Below are positions 1 through 7,269 of a stretch of DNA of 7,835 nucleotides, piece after piece. Source of the stretch: DAITMV01 sp036834985. GTDB taxonomy: Bacteria; Pseudomonadota; Gammaproteobacteria; Burkholderiales; Burkholderiaceae_B. The DNA lies in contig DAITMV010000140.1 in the NCBI GenBank assembly GCA_036834985.1, positions 1-7,835 on the forward strand, in the 5' to 3' direction. The notes beneath the pieces were generated by a model that was not told where the DNA came from, searched no databases, and saw nothing but the letters and a program-made list of their open reading frames with translations. Numbering within the stretch: position 1 is the first letter of the stretch; every line of letters begins with the position of its first letter. Made by a program: the position numbers and the translations under genes.

Positions 1-770
1 ATCAATCACTCTATGGAGATCCGATCGAACCACATCGTGCGCTGCGGGTTTTACACTTTCCCCACAGACGATGGGCAGATGTGCTGTTGATTCCGTTGAT
101 CATCAGTGTGCTGCTGCATACAGGCTGGCCACTGATCAGCCGTTGGTGGGCCGGATGGATGGATTACCTGCTCGTAGAGTTAATTCCTGGCATCGAGTTC
201 AGAACGTATCAGGTCTGGTTTCATGGCAGTTCACCTCTGGAAGCACCACTGATCGCTTCAGACATACCGACTTCCATGCAATGGTGGGCGGGCAATATCT
301 TTTGCCTGGCCTGTATCGCAGCACAGTGGCTAGTTCCGGAACGCTGGATACCGTTGCGTTACATCGCGGGCTTTTTGGGTGTGTTGCAGACCACAGCACA
401 ACTGTTCTTTTTCATCTCGCCAGGTACATTTCCATACAGTGCGACCGTTCACCTGGCCAGTCAGTTGGAGGCAACCGCCACACTGATTGGTCTGATCCCC
501 TGGATTTTAGGGCTGGTGTTTAATGTATTCCCGTTTTCAACCCAGCAAAAAGTACTGCTGAGCATCATCACGGTGATCTATCTGATCGTGCTGACCCCCC
601 TGCAGTACGTGCTTCACGCCTACGTACTGGCCCATGGTTCGATGCTATGGATGCCTCTGCTCTATTTTATGGGGGGAATCCCACTGAGCATTTTCATCGT
701 GATCTGTTTGTATGCATGGGCGATGGGTTGGACGGCCGCCGACCCGGCGGACAACAGTCCTGCCCTATGA
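1..770 (+). CDS. Polytopic inner-membrane protein, unknown function (5' end outside window)
   Basis: The reading frame is open from position 3 to the TGA at 768-770 (255 codons visible). An internal GTG at 81 is a possible start. However, the 26 codons before it stay open and read as a plausible cytoplasmic lead-in, with the basic stretch HFPHRRW just before the first helix, so I infer that the gene begins upstream. Counting from position 3, about six hydrophobic segments are visible, at residues 28-46, 94-111, 118-138, 158-178, 184-210 and 215-243. A longer polar stretch with many Trp residues lies between the first and second. The C-terminal tail is short and hydrophilic (DPADNSPAL). I recognise no catalytic motif or family and assign no function. 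It converges on the ribonuclease gene, and the two stop codons lie side by side, giving a 6-bp overlap. Coding status is well supported; identity is not. Confidence 0.75.
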   Translation, partial: QSLYGDPIEPHRALRVLHFPHRRWADVLLIPLIISVLLHTGWPLISRWWAGWMDYLLVELIPGIEFRTYQVWFHGSSPLEAPLIASDIPTSMQWWAGNIFCLACIAAQWLVPERWIPLRYIAGFLGVLQTTAQLFFFISPGTFPYSATVHLASQLEATATLIGLIPWILGLVFNVFPFSTQQKVLLSIITVIYLIVLTPLQYVLHAYVLAHGSMLWMPLLYFMGGIPLSIFIVICLYAWAMGWTAADPADNSPAL

Positions 771-1244
771 GGACGCACAAATGCGATAAAAGCGTTTGTA
801 GTGATCGGGGGTGTAGTAGTACTCGCCTGACTCCGTATAGCGCCCCACTGAACCGGCTCCGGCAATAATGCGACGGCGCCCACGATCACGCTCGGCAGGG
901 GTGGGTACCGTAAACTCATGGTAGTAACCGTAACGCTGAGTAGGCAAGCGGCGCTCGCGATTTTGAAAAGTCACGCCATCCTTTTGATACGGGAACGGCC
1001 CATCCCTGCGAATCAGGGCCAGGGTGATTCGGGCCTGAGGCGGTAAATCCTGCACGTCGGTGACAGCCCCGGCCAGTTGAGCACAAACTGGCAAATCAGG
1101 CAGTTGAATCTGGGGTTGTCCGGTATCGTAAGCTGCCAAGGCATATGCCAAGGCAGGTACGGCAACCAGTGCCGCGATCGATACGCGAGCAGCCCGAATT
1201 GCTTTACGCGGTGGGACTGAGATTGAAAAACTGAAAAACCTCAT
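765..1244 (-). CDS. Secreted guanyl-specific ribonuclease (RNase Sa/barnase/N1 family)
   Basis: Predicted extracytoplasmic endoribonuclease cleaving RNA 3' of guanosine. Starting at ATG 1244 gives 159 residues. A basic n-region (RKAIRAAR) and hydrophobic core (about residues 21-37) form a signal peptide with likely cleavage near residues 34-37. The mature part closely resembles Streptomyces RNase Sa in the segment DGPFPYQKDGVTFQNRE and in LPTQRYGYYHEFTV. Matching Sa residues by position: guanine-binding Gln94 and Glu97, catalytic base Glu110, Arg121 and Arg125, catalytic acid His148 in TPDHY. Cys54 and Cys156 fit the Sa disulfide, consistent with export. A TTG at 1268 would add eight residues before the signal peptide, so ATG 1244 is preferred; its Shine-Dalgarno is weak. 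The start lies inside the 3' end of the patatin gene (41-bp overlap), suggesting co-transcription and translational coupling. No barstar-like inhibitor gene is present in the window. Confidence 0.9.
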   Translation of the reverse strand: MRFFSFSISVPPRKAIRAARVSIAALVAVPALAYALAAYDTGQPQIQLPDLPVCAQLAGAVTDVQDLPPQARITLALIRRDGPFPYQKDGVTFQNRERRLPTQRYGYYHEFTVPTPAERDRGRRRIIAGAGSVGRYTESGEYYYTPDHYKRFYRICASS

Positions 1245-2400
1245 CTTTTTTGGCCAGAGTGTCTGCAATGCCCAATCGTATCAGCTCCCGCGTGTAAGAC
1301 GATTCAAACAGCAGATAGCTGGCCAAGGCAGCGCCACGGGCCTCGGTTGCACCCAGCGCGGAGAGCATGGTGCGTACCGGACGGGGTAAGCTTTGGGTGT
1401 GACGGGAGGCTATTTCGTCGATGCGGCGTGACGGCGAAATCACCAGCAACTGAATGGGCTTGAGCGGCGTTCTGGACAAATACTCTGGTGGCAATTGACT
1501 CAAGGTTTTGTTGACGCGGGTGAGTCGCTCAATGTCCACCGACAGTCCATCCAGAAAAATCGAAGCCATGGCGTGGCCGGCAATCTGGGCCAGTGACGGG
1601 TACTGATTCATGACCTGACCCGGAAACGCGGCTGACCGCTCCAATTGCCCCGACCCAATCACCAGTACGCGGGTTGCCCCCAGATGAATGGCAGGGCTGA
1701 TCGGTGCCAACTGACGCATGGCACCATCACCGAAGTATTCAATCTCATCTTCATACGTCAGGGGCGTTGAAGGGAATATGAACGGAATTGAGCTGGAGGC
1801 CAGGAGATGATCCACGGTGATCATGGCGGGTCTGGCGACGCGCTGTGTACGCACCCAGGGCTCCAGGGCTTCGGCCGCTTGATAAAACGTGACGTGATGC
1901 CCGGAGGAATAACTGGAGGCCGATACGGCCAGGGCTTTGAGACGCCCAGCCTGCAAGGATTCGTCCAGACGCCTTAGGGGCAAAAATTCGTTGAGCAGCT
2001 CAGCCAATGGCGTGTTATCGAGCAGGGATCGAGGTCGCTTGCGCAACAACCAGCCAATCGACAAAGCGGTTAACCAGCGCGCGCCGGTTCTGACAATACC
2101 CAAGGTGTCGGCACGGTAGACTTGCTCGGCACGAAAGTTTTCCCAGATGTGCATGAGTTTGTCGACCGACTCAAAAAACTGGTCACCGGCGCATCCCAAG
2201 GCCGTGGCATTGATGGCACCTGCGGAGGTGCCTGTCAGAATGGGGAACGGATAAGCATGTTCCTCCCTTCCATGCACTTTGAGCCATTTTGCTATTTGGT
2301 ACAACACACCCACCTGATAGGCCGCGCGAGCACCACCTCCGGTCAGAACAAGACCAGCAGGGCCATGGGCAATATCGTAAGGAGCAGGGTTGAGTGTCAT
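1204..2400 (-). CDS. Patatin-like phospholipase
   Basis: Predicted serine acyl hydrolase acting on phospholipid acyl esters, 398 residues. The patatin signature is complete: the oxyanion-hole loop GGGARAAYQVGVL (about residues 21-33), the nucleophile elbow GTSAG with Ser59, and the DGA motif with catalytic Asp225, which together form the Ser-Asp dyad. The segment ASSSIPFIFP (201-210) just before the Asp is typical of bacterial patatin-like proteins. No signal peptide or clear transmembrane segment is seen, so it is probably cytoplasmic or peripherally membrane-bound. The C-terminal 150 residues are less familiar. ATG 2400 is the only good start between an upstream in-frame stop and the glycine-rich loop; the sequence before it (AATCAGGGC) is a poor ribosome binding site. 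It follows the maeB terminator by about 49 bp, so it needs its own promoter, and none is obvious. The ribonuclease gene follows in an overlapping arrangement. Confidence 0.93.
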   Translation of the reverse strand: MTLNPAPYDIAHGPAGLVLTGGGARAAYQVGVLYQIAKWLKVHGREEHAYPFPILTGTSAGAINATALGCAGDQFFESVDKLMHIWENFRAEQVYRADTLGIVRTGARWLTALSIGWLLRKRPRSLLDNTPLAELLNEFLPLRRLDESLQAGRLKALAVSASSYSSGHHVTFYQAAEALEPWVRTQRVARPAMITVDHLLASSSIPFIFPSTPLTYEDEIEYFGDGAMRQLAPISPAIHLGATRVLVIGSGQLERSAAFPGQVMNQYPSLAQIAGHAMASIFLDGLSVDIERLTRVNKTLSQLPPEYLSRTPLKPIQLLVISPSRRIDEIASRHTQSLPRPVRTMLSALGATEARGAALASYLLFESSYTRELIRLGIADTLAKKDEVFQFFNLSPTA

Positions 2401-2448
2401 GCCCTGATTGTGCGCCTGTCCGGATTAGGCCAAAAGAGGAAAAGACAT

Positions 2449-2474
2449 AAAAAAACCCCGCCAAGGCGGGGTTT
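2449..2474 (-). terminator. Rho-independent terminator of maeB
   Basis: A perfect inverted repeat, AAACCCCGCC at 2453-2462 and GGCGGGGTTT at 2465-2474, forms a GC-rich stem. On the minus strand it is followed by seven consecutive T (A run at 2449-2455). It lies about 42 nt after the maeB stop and about 49 bp before the patatin start, so it separates the two transcripts. Confidence 0.92.
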
Positions 2475-2516
2475 GCGATGCCAAGCAGACACACCAGCCA
2501 CGGTGTAGCCGCGTTG

Positions 2517-4817
2517 TTAGCGTTGTGCGTTGATATCGAGTACCGCCAGTGCAGTCATGTTCACAATGCGGCGAACGGTGGCTGACGGAGTCAGAATGTG
2601 CACGGGCTTGGCCGCTCCGAGCAGTACCGGACCGATGGCAATGCCGTGACCGGCGGCCGTTTTGAGCAGGTTGTACGCAATGTTGGCCGAGTCGATATTG
2701 GGGCACACCAGCAAGTTGGCATCGCCCTTTAACGGGGTGGACGGCAGGATGCTCTTGCGCACCGACTCATCCAGCGCGCAGTCGCCGTGCATTTCACCGT
2801 CTGCCTCCAGCCACGGCGCGCGTTCTCGGATCATCACCAAGGCCTCACGCATCTTGACGGCCGAGGGTGCATTGCTCGATCCATAATTGGAATGAGACAA
2901 CAATGCGGCACGCGGCTCAATGCCAAAACGCATCATTTCTTCGGCAGCCATAATCGTAATTTCGGCGATTTGCTCTGCGGTTGGATCCACGTTGACGTGG
3001 GTATCTACGAGTACCACCTGACGATCGGGGAGCATCAAGCCATTCATCGCTGCATATACGTGGCATCCCTCACGCTTGCCGATCACCTGATCAATAAAGT
3101 GCAGGTGCAGGCCGTGGGTACCGAAGGTGCCACAAATCATGCCGTCAGCATGGCCGTGGTGAATCATCATTGAGCCAATGAGGGTATGACGACGGCGCAT
3201 TTCGATCTTGGCGTACGCCTCCGTCACGCCTTTACGGCATGTCAGCTCGTGATAAGTCTGCCAGTACTGTTTGTAGCGCTCATCGTACTCGGGGTTAACG
3301 AGTTCAAAATCAACGCCGGGCTTGATGCGTAAACCAAAACGCTCCAGACGCCGTTCAATGACAGCAGGACGACCCACCAAAATTGGACGGGCCAGCCCTT
3401 CATCTACAACCACCTGAGCAGCGCGCATGATGCGCTCATCTTCTCCTTCGGAGAACACGATGCGACGGGCGCCCCCTTCGTCGACCGACCGTTTGGCCAT
3501 CGCGAAGATTGGTTTCATGAAGGTGCCCGAGTGATATACAAACTGCTGCAACTGATCCGCGTAGGCCTGCATGTCCGTCAGCGGACGGGTGGCCACACCA
3601 GAATCGATCGCCGCTTGGGCCACCGCTGGCGCGATGCTGACTATCAGGCGGGGGTCAAAGGGTTTGGGAATCAGGTATTCAGGACCAAAACTCAGATTGG
3701 CAGACCGATAGGCGGCCGCCACGACATCCGATTGCTCACGACGGGCTAGGTCGGCCACCGCTCGAACCGCTGCGATTTCCATTTGACGGGTGATGGTGGT
3801 TGCGCCGACATCCAGCGCCCCGCGGAAAATAAACGGAAAACACAACACATTGTTAACTTGATTGGGATAATCCGTGCGACCGGTGCAAATGATTGCATCG
3901 TTGCGAACCGCCTTGACTTCCTCCGGGAGAATTTCAGGGGTTGGGTTGGCCAACGCCAGTACCAGCGGCTGAGGGGCCATTTTTTTGACCATGTCCTGCT
4001 TTAACACGCCACCAGCAGACAGCCCCAGGAATATGTCAGCATCGGTAATCACCTCAGACAGGTGACGGGCCGTGGTGTCCTGGGCAAAGCGTTCTTTGTC
4101 CGGATCCATCAACTCCTGCCGGCCTTGGTAGACGACGCCTGCCAGGTCAGTGACCCAGATATTTTTAAGCGGAAAACCCAAATCCACCAATAAATCGAGA
4201 CAGGCCAGCGCAGCTGCACCCGCCCCAGACACCACCAGTTTGCACTCGGTGATCTGTTTGCCAACGACCTCCAACCCGTTCAGAATCGCTGCGCACACCA
4301 CAATCGCAGTGCCATGTTGATCGTCATGGAATACGGGAATGCCCATGCGGTCACGCAGCTTGCGCTCCACATAAAAGCAATCGGGCGCCTTGATGTCTTC
4401 CAGGTTGATGCCGCCAAAAGTAGGCTCCAGCGCCGCAATGATTTCAACCAGCTTGTCGGGATCGGTTTCGTTGACTTCGATATCAAAGACGTCGATACCA
4501 GCGAATTTTTTGAATAAAACGGCTTTACCTTCCATGACCGGCTTGGCCGCCAGGGGGCCGATATTGCCCAAGCCCAACACAGCGGTGCCGTTGGTGATCA
4601 CCGCCACCAGATTGCCGCGCGCGGTGTATCGGAACGCCGTGGTGGGATCTTTTTCGATTTCTTCACAGGCCGCTGCCACCCCCGGAGAGTAGGCCAGCGC
4701 CAAATCGCGCTGGTTGACCAGGCTCTTGGTGGCTGCGATGGACAACTTACCGGGACGGGGAAACTCGTGATATTCCAGCGCTGCAGCACGCAGGCGTGGA
4801 TCCATTGGTTGGGCCAT
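2517..4817 (-). CDS. maeB: NADP-dependent malic enzyme, hybrid with phosphotransacetylase-like domain
   Basis: Oxidative decarboxylation of malate to pyruvate and CO2 with reduction of NADP+, in the cytosol; links the TCA cycle to pyruvate and NADPH supply. It has 766 residues, close to E. coli MaeB (759), and aligns from the first residues (EYHEFPRPGK, QRDLALAYSPGVAA). The malic domain contains Tyr43, the catalytic Lys98 in VMEGKAVLFKKFAG, the metal-binding LEDIKAP (Glu140, Asp141) and FHDDQHGT (Asp165, Asp166). The Rossmann nucleotide-binding loop is SGAGAAALAC (Gly198, Gly200). From about residue 430 a phosphotransacetylase-like domain follows (FSEGEDERIMRAA, HSNYGSSNAPSAVKMREA, LLVCPNIDSANIAYN). 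In the family this C-terminal domain lacks acetyl-transfer activity and binds acetyl-CoA for allosteric control. NADP preference is inferred from family. ATG 4817 lacks a clear Shine-Dalgarno. It is divergent from the aminotransferase gene and ends in a strong terminator. Confidence 0.97.
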   Translation of the reverse strand: MAQPMDPRLRAAALEYHEFPRPGKLSIAATKSLVNQRDLALAYSPGVAAACEEIEKDPTTAFRYTARGNLVAVITNGTAVLGLGNIGPLAAKPVMEGKAVLFKKFAGIDVFDIEVNETDPDKLVEIIAALEPTFGGINLEDIKAPDCFYVERKLRDRMGIPVFHDDQHGTAIVVCAAILNGLEVVGKQITECKLVVSGAGAAALACLDLLVDLGFPLKNIWVTDLAGVVYQGRQELMDPDKERFAQDTTARHLSEVITDADIFLGLSAGGVLKQDMVKKMAPQPLVLALANPTPEILPEEVKAVRNDAIICTGRTDYPNQVNNVLCFPFIFRGALDVGATTITRQMEIAAVRAVADLARREQSDVVAAAYRSANLSFGPEYLIPKPFDPRLIVSIAPAVAQAAIDSGVATRPLTDMQAYADQLQQFVYHSGTFMKPIFAMAKRSVDEGGARRIVFSEGEDERIMRAAQVVVDEGLARPILVGRPAVIERRLERFGLRIKPGVDFELVNPEYDERYKQYWQTYHELTCRKGVTEAYAKIEMRRRHTLIGSMMIHHGHADGMICGTFGTHGLHLHFIDQVIGKREGCHVYAAMNGLMLPDRQVVLVDTHVNVDPTAEQIAEITIMAAEEMMRFGIEPRAALLSHSNYGSSNAPSAVKMREALVMIRERAPWLEADGEMHGDCALDESVRKSILPSTPLKGDANLLVCPNIDSANIAYNLLKTAAGHGIAIGPVLLGAAKPVHILTPSATVRRIVNMTALAVLDINAQR

Positions 4818-4844
4818 GTGATCGATATCGGTAGCTAAAACGAC

Positions 4845-4850
4845 ATTATA
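4845..4850 (-). promoter_or_regulatory. -10 element of the maeB promoter
   Basis: The minus strand reads a consensus TATAAT here, placing the transcription start near 4838 and giving a leader of only about 20 nt before ATG 4817. The -35 position at a 17-bp spacing (4868-4873) reads AGGATA, a poor match, which suggests dependence on an activator or a weak promoter. A small dyad, ATAAA-GG-TTTAT (4859-4870), overlaps this -35 region. Confidence 0.5.
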
Positions 4851-4887
4851 GGCCTCTCATAAAGGTTTATCCTTAGGTGGTTTCCAC

Positions 4888-6117
4888 ATGAGTGATGCCG
4901 TTGAACGTATGAAGCTGCTGTCTGAACGCCTGTCCCGCATTGAACCTTTCTATGTGATGGAAATCCTCAAGCAGGCCGAACAAGCCAAACGAGAGGGCGT
5001 CGATGTGATTCCCCTGTCGATTGGCGAACCTGATTTTGGGGCGCCTGAACCTGTACTCCAGGCGCTGTCTGCATTCATGCAAACCGGGGTGATGGGATAC
5101 ACCCACGCCTGTGGCATTCCGGCCCTTCGGGAGGCGATTGCCCGGTGGTATCTGGATACTTTTAACGTACATGTGGATGCCGAACGGGTGATCGTAACGG
5201 CTGGTGCGTCGGGCGCACTGACACTGGCAAGCCTGGCATTGATCAACAGCGGTGATGGCGTCTTGATGCCAGACCCGTGTTATCCCTGCAACCGGCACTT
5301 TGTTGCGGCGGCCGACGGCATCGCCCAATTGGTGCCCTGCGACGCTGCCTCAGCCTTCCATGTACAGCCGAATCAGTTGGAGCATCACTGGCAGGCCCAT
5401 ACGCGCGGCGTGCTGATCGCCAGCCCATCTAACCCGACTGGTACGCAGATGAACCCGGACGATCTGGACGTGGTGCTCCAGTTTGTCGGCCGCAAAAACG
5501 GCTTTGCGATTGTCGATGAGATTTATCAGGGGCTGGTGTATGACGAGGCACCCCGCTCAGCCCTGCAATTGCCCAGCGTGCAGTCCGGTGAGTTTGGAGA
5601 CCTAGTGATCATCAACAGCTTTTCCAAGTATTTCAACATGACCGGATGGCGCCTGGGCTGGATGGTGGTGCCCACACGCTGGGTCAGCGCCTTTGAAAAA
5701 CTGGCCCAGAACCTGGCGATTTGCCCTTCCAGCCTGGCACAACATGCGGCGCTGGCCTGTTTTAAACCGGACACCCTGACGATTTATGAACAACGCCGGC
5801 AAATTTTTGATGAACGCCGCTCTTACATAGTGCCTGCGCTGGAACAGGCGGGACTGAACATTCCGGTCAAACCGGACAGCGGATTTTTTATTTACGCGGA
5901 CATCAGCGCATCGGGTATGAACAGCGACCAATGGTGCGCCAAGCTGTTGAGGGAAACAGGTGTTTGTGTGGTGCCGGGTAAGGATTTTTCACTGATCAAC
6001 GGGCACAAGATGGTCAGGTTGTCCTACGCGACCAGTCTGGAGGGATTAAAAAAGGCCAGCGAGAGGCTGGCCTGTTGGATGGAACGATTGTCAACCGCCC
6101 AGGCGATCAGGGATTAG
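4888..6117 (+). CDS. PLP-dependent aminotransferase, class I/II (fold type I)
   Basis: Transfers an amino group between an amino acid and a 2-oxo acid using pyridoxal phosphate; cytosolic. It has 409 residues, usual for the family. Visible signatures: SIGEPDF (44-50), which contacts substrate; SNPTG (181-185, Asn182); Asp210 in IVDEIYQGLVY, which pairs with the pyridine nitrogen, with Tyr213; the Schiff-base Lys247 in NSFSKYFNMTGWRLGW with phosphate-binding Arg255; and Arg377 in MVRLSYA, which binds the substrate carboxylate. The motif set resembles bacterial aspartate/alanine-type aminotransferases, but the substrate cannot be read from sequence. The start is supported by AGGTGG at 4875-4880, seven bases before ATG. 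It is divergent from maeB over 70 bp. MaeB makes pyruvate, a common amino acceptor, so a functional link is possible but is inference. Its 3' end overlaps the convergent lytic transglycosylase gene by 11 bp, leaving no room for an intergenic terminator. Confidence 0.94.
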   Translation: MSDAVERMKLLSERLSRIEPFYVMEILKQAEQAKREGVDVIPLSIGEPDFGAPEPVLQALSAFMQTGVMGYTHACGIPALREAIARWYLDTFNVHVDAERVIVTAGASGALTLASLALINSGDGVLMPDPCYPCNRHFVAAADGIAQLVPCDAASAFHVQPNQLEHHWQAHTRGVLIASPSNPTGTQMNPDDLDVVLQFVGRKNGFAIVDEIYQGLVYDEAPRSALQLPSVQSGEFGDLVIINSFSKYFNMTGWRLGWMVVPTRWVSAFEKLAQNLAICPSSLAQHAALACFKPDTLTIYEQRRQIFDERRSYIVPALEQAGLNIPVKPDSGFFIYADISASGMNSDQWCAKLLRETGVCVVPGKDFSLINGHKMVRLSYATSLEGLKKASERLACWMERLSTAQAIRD

Positions 6118-7093
6118 ACGCGATCACGGCCAAGTCAGACGGGTGATTGACTGATTGATGAGCCAGTACGGCATGCCCCTCCACCGAAACCACCTTGTCG
6201 TAAGACGATTCAAACGACTTGTTGCCAGGGGCCTTGACGGGTGCCACCGCCGGAGCCGTGACTCGGGTGATGGTGTCAAAAGCCTTGCCCCCTGATGCCA
6301 AGCGGATTCGGTCACGTTCGGCGATGACCTTCTCAGGATAACCGCCATCGTTGCCCGATACACCGGCGCCAACGTACATACGCAAACCGGCATCCACTGA
6401 CCCGCCGCGCTGTATGCAGTCCTTGAGGATCTGAGCACCCACTTGCATATTGCCGATCGGGTGATAGGCCGAGCGCTGGGTTGGAGCCAAGGATTCGAAC
6501 TTGTCGCTGTGGACGCGGGTCATGACCTGCATCAAACCTTCAGCGCCCATACTGCTGGCCGCCAGGGGATTGAAACTGGACTCGATGCCGGCAACCGCCA
6601 GAATCAACAGTGGGTCAAGCTTGTAGTCTTTGGCGACTAAATAAGCAGACCGGGTCAGCGCCTCGGCAGCGTCGCCCACAATGTGATAACGACTGCTCAG
6701 GTACTGGGCAACACGCTTTTGTTCGCGTGTCAGGGGCTCCATGGTGGCGCCCTTTAGACCATTGCTCGATGAACTTAACAGCAAGCCAGACGCGGTTTTC
6801 TCGGGATTAACACCCAGAGATTTGACAGGTGGTGCCAGCCAGTCGGTGCTCACACCAGTCTGATTGGACCCTTCCACTTGCTCAACCCCTGAGGCAAAAA
6901 ACACCTGCACAGGACGCAAGAAGAAAATTTTGGTACGGAGCTCGGGTTTCCATGTGGAAACAACAAGCATGGTTAATACAGCAAAACCGATGATCGAAAG
7001 ACCATCACGTGCAATGATTGCGACTCGGCGAGTCAGATCGCCGCGTGGGGACTGCCCCCAATTGCGCAAACGGGTAAGCGAAAGCTTAGCCAT
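6107..7093 (-). CDS. Membrane-anchored lytic transglycosylase (SLT domain)
   Basis: Predicted to cleave the MurNAc-GlcNAc bond of peptidoglycan on the periplasmic side. It has 328 residues. A basic N-terminus (MAKLSLTRLRNWGQSPRGDLTRR) is followed by one hydrophobic segment at about 29-47, best read as an uncleaved signal-anchor. A low-complexity linker (about 70-120) precedes the SLT fold (about 145-265), with catalytic Glu171 in AVAGIESSFNPLAASSMGAEGLMQVM and the later NMQVGAQILKDCI and LRMYVGAG motifs typical of Slt/MltC-like enzymes. The last 55 residues are Ala/Val/Pro-rich and of unknown role. The start at 7093 is fixed by an excellent Shine-Dalgarno. A promoter candidate lies about 240 bp upstream, giving a long structured leader. 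The 3' end overlaps the convergent aminotransferase gene. The exact subfamily is uncertain. Confidence 0.93.
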   Translation of the reverse strand: MAKLSLTRLRNWGQSPRGDLTRRVAIIARDGLSIIGFAVLTMLVVSTWKPELRTKIFFLRPVQVFFASGVEQVEGSNQTGVSTDWLAPPVKSLGVNPEKTASGLLLSSSSNGLKGATMEPLTREQKRVAQYLSSRYHIVGDAAEALTRSAYLVAKDYKLDPLLILAVAGIESSFNPLAASSMGAEGLMQVMTRVHSDKFESLAPTQRSAYHPIGNMQVGAQILKDCIQRGGSVDAGLRMYVGAGVSGNDGGYPEKVIAERDRIRLASGGKAFDTITRVTAPAVAPVKAPGNKSFESSYDKVVSVEGHAVLAHQSVNHPSDLAVIASNP

Positions 7094-7097
7094 GCAA

Positions 7098-7104
7098 CCT
7101 CCTT
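7098..7104 (-). promoter_or_regulatory. Strong Shine-Dalgarno of the lytic transglycosylase gene
   Basis: The minus strand reads AAGGAGG followed by TTGC and then the ATG at 7093. It is the best ribosome binding site in the window and settles the start codon. The imperfect hairpin at 7111-7140 ends only seven bases upstream of it. Confidence 0.85.
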
Positions 7105-7190
7105 GTTTGTACGCCTGTGGCGAACTTCACCCACGTGCGTCAATCGGTTGGTGCATCTGTCCAATGGCCGCGCAGCCGGACAGACCGTTC

Positions 7191-7210
7191 TGTTGTTTAG
7201 TTAAACAACA
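7191..7210. repeat. Perfect 9-bp inverted repeat with 2-bp centre
   Basis: Arms TGTTGTTTA (7191-7199) and TAAACAACA (7202-7210) flank the dinucleotide GT. As DNA this resembles a dimeric-regulator operator. As RNA it would be a stable hairpin in the predicted leader of the transglycosylase gene. It lies about 100 bp upstream of the start codon and downstream of the predicted promoter, so either reading remains open. Confidence 0.6.
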
Positions 7211-7217
7211 CTCCAAA

Positions 7218-7269
7218 ACCAGCTCTGCGATAATGCTTTTTATCCTCAACCCGACGGGTTGGAGCTGGT
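7218..7269 (-). other. Three-way-junction-like RNA fold
   Basis: The outer stem pairs ACCAGCTC (7218-7225) with GAGCTGGT (7262-7269), eight perfect base pairs. Inside are two adjacent hairpins: GATAA (7229-7233) with TTATC (7240-7244), and CAACCCG (7247-7253) with CGGGTTG (7255-7261). The second hairpin abuts the outer stem with no unpaired base, allowing coaxial stacking. Only 3 and 2 nt join the other helices. The fold is possible on either strand, but the predicted promoter favours the minus strand. Confidence 0.4.

Noticed and set aside
13..90. Short frame from ATG 13 (MEIRSNHIVRCG...) and the overlapping frame from ATG 71
   Set aside because: Both lie across the frame of the membrane protein, which is open through the window start and has convincing hydrophobic segments.
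3420..3540. Possible gene fusion or frameshift between the malic and phosphotransacetylase-like parts of maeB
   Set aside because: This two-domain layout is normal for MaeB, and the total length agrees with the E. coli enzyme.
4873..5328. Minus-strand open frame inside the aminotransferase gene
   Set aside because: The opposite strand carries a complete PLP enzyme with all catalytic motifs; the antisense frame shows no recognisable domain.
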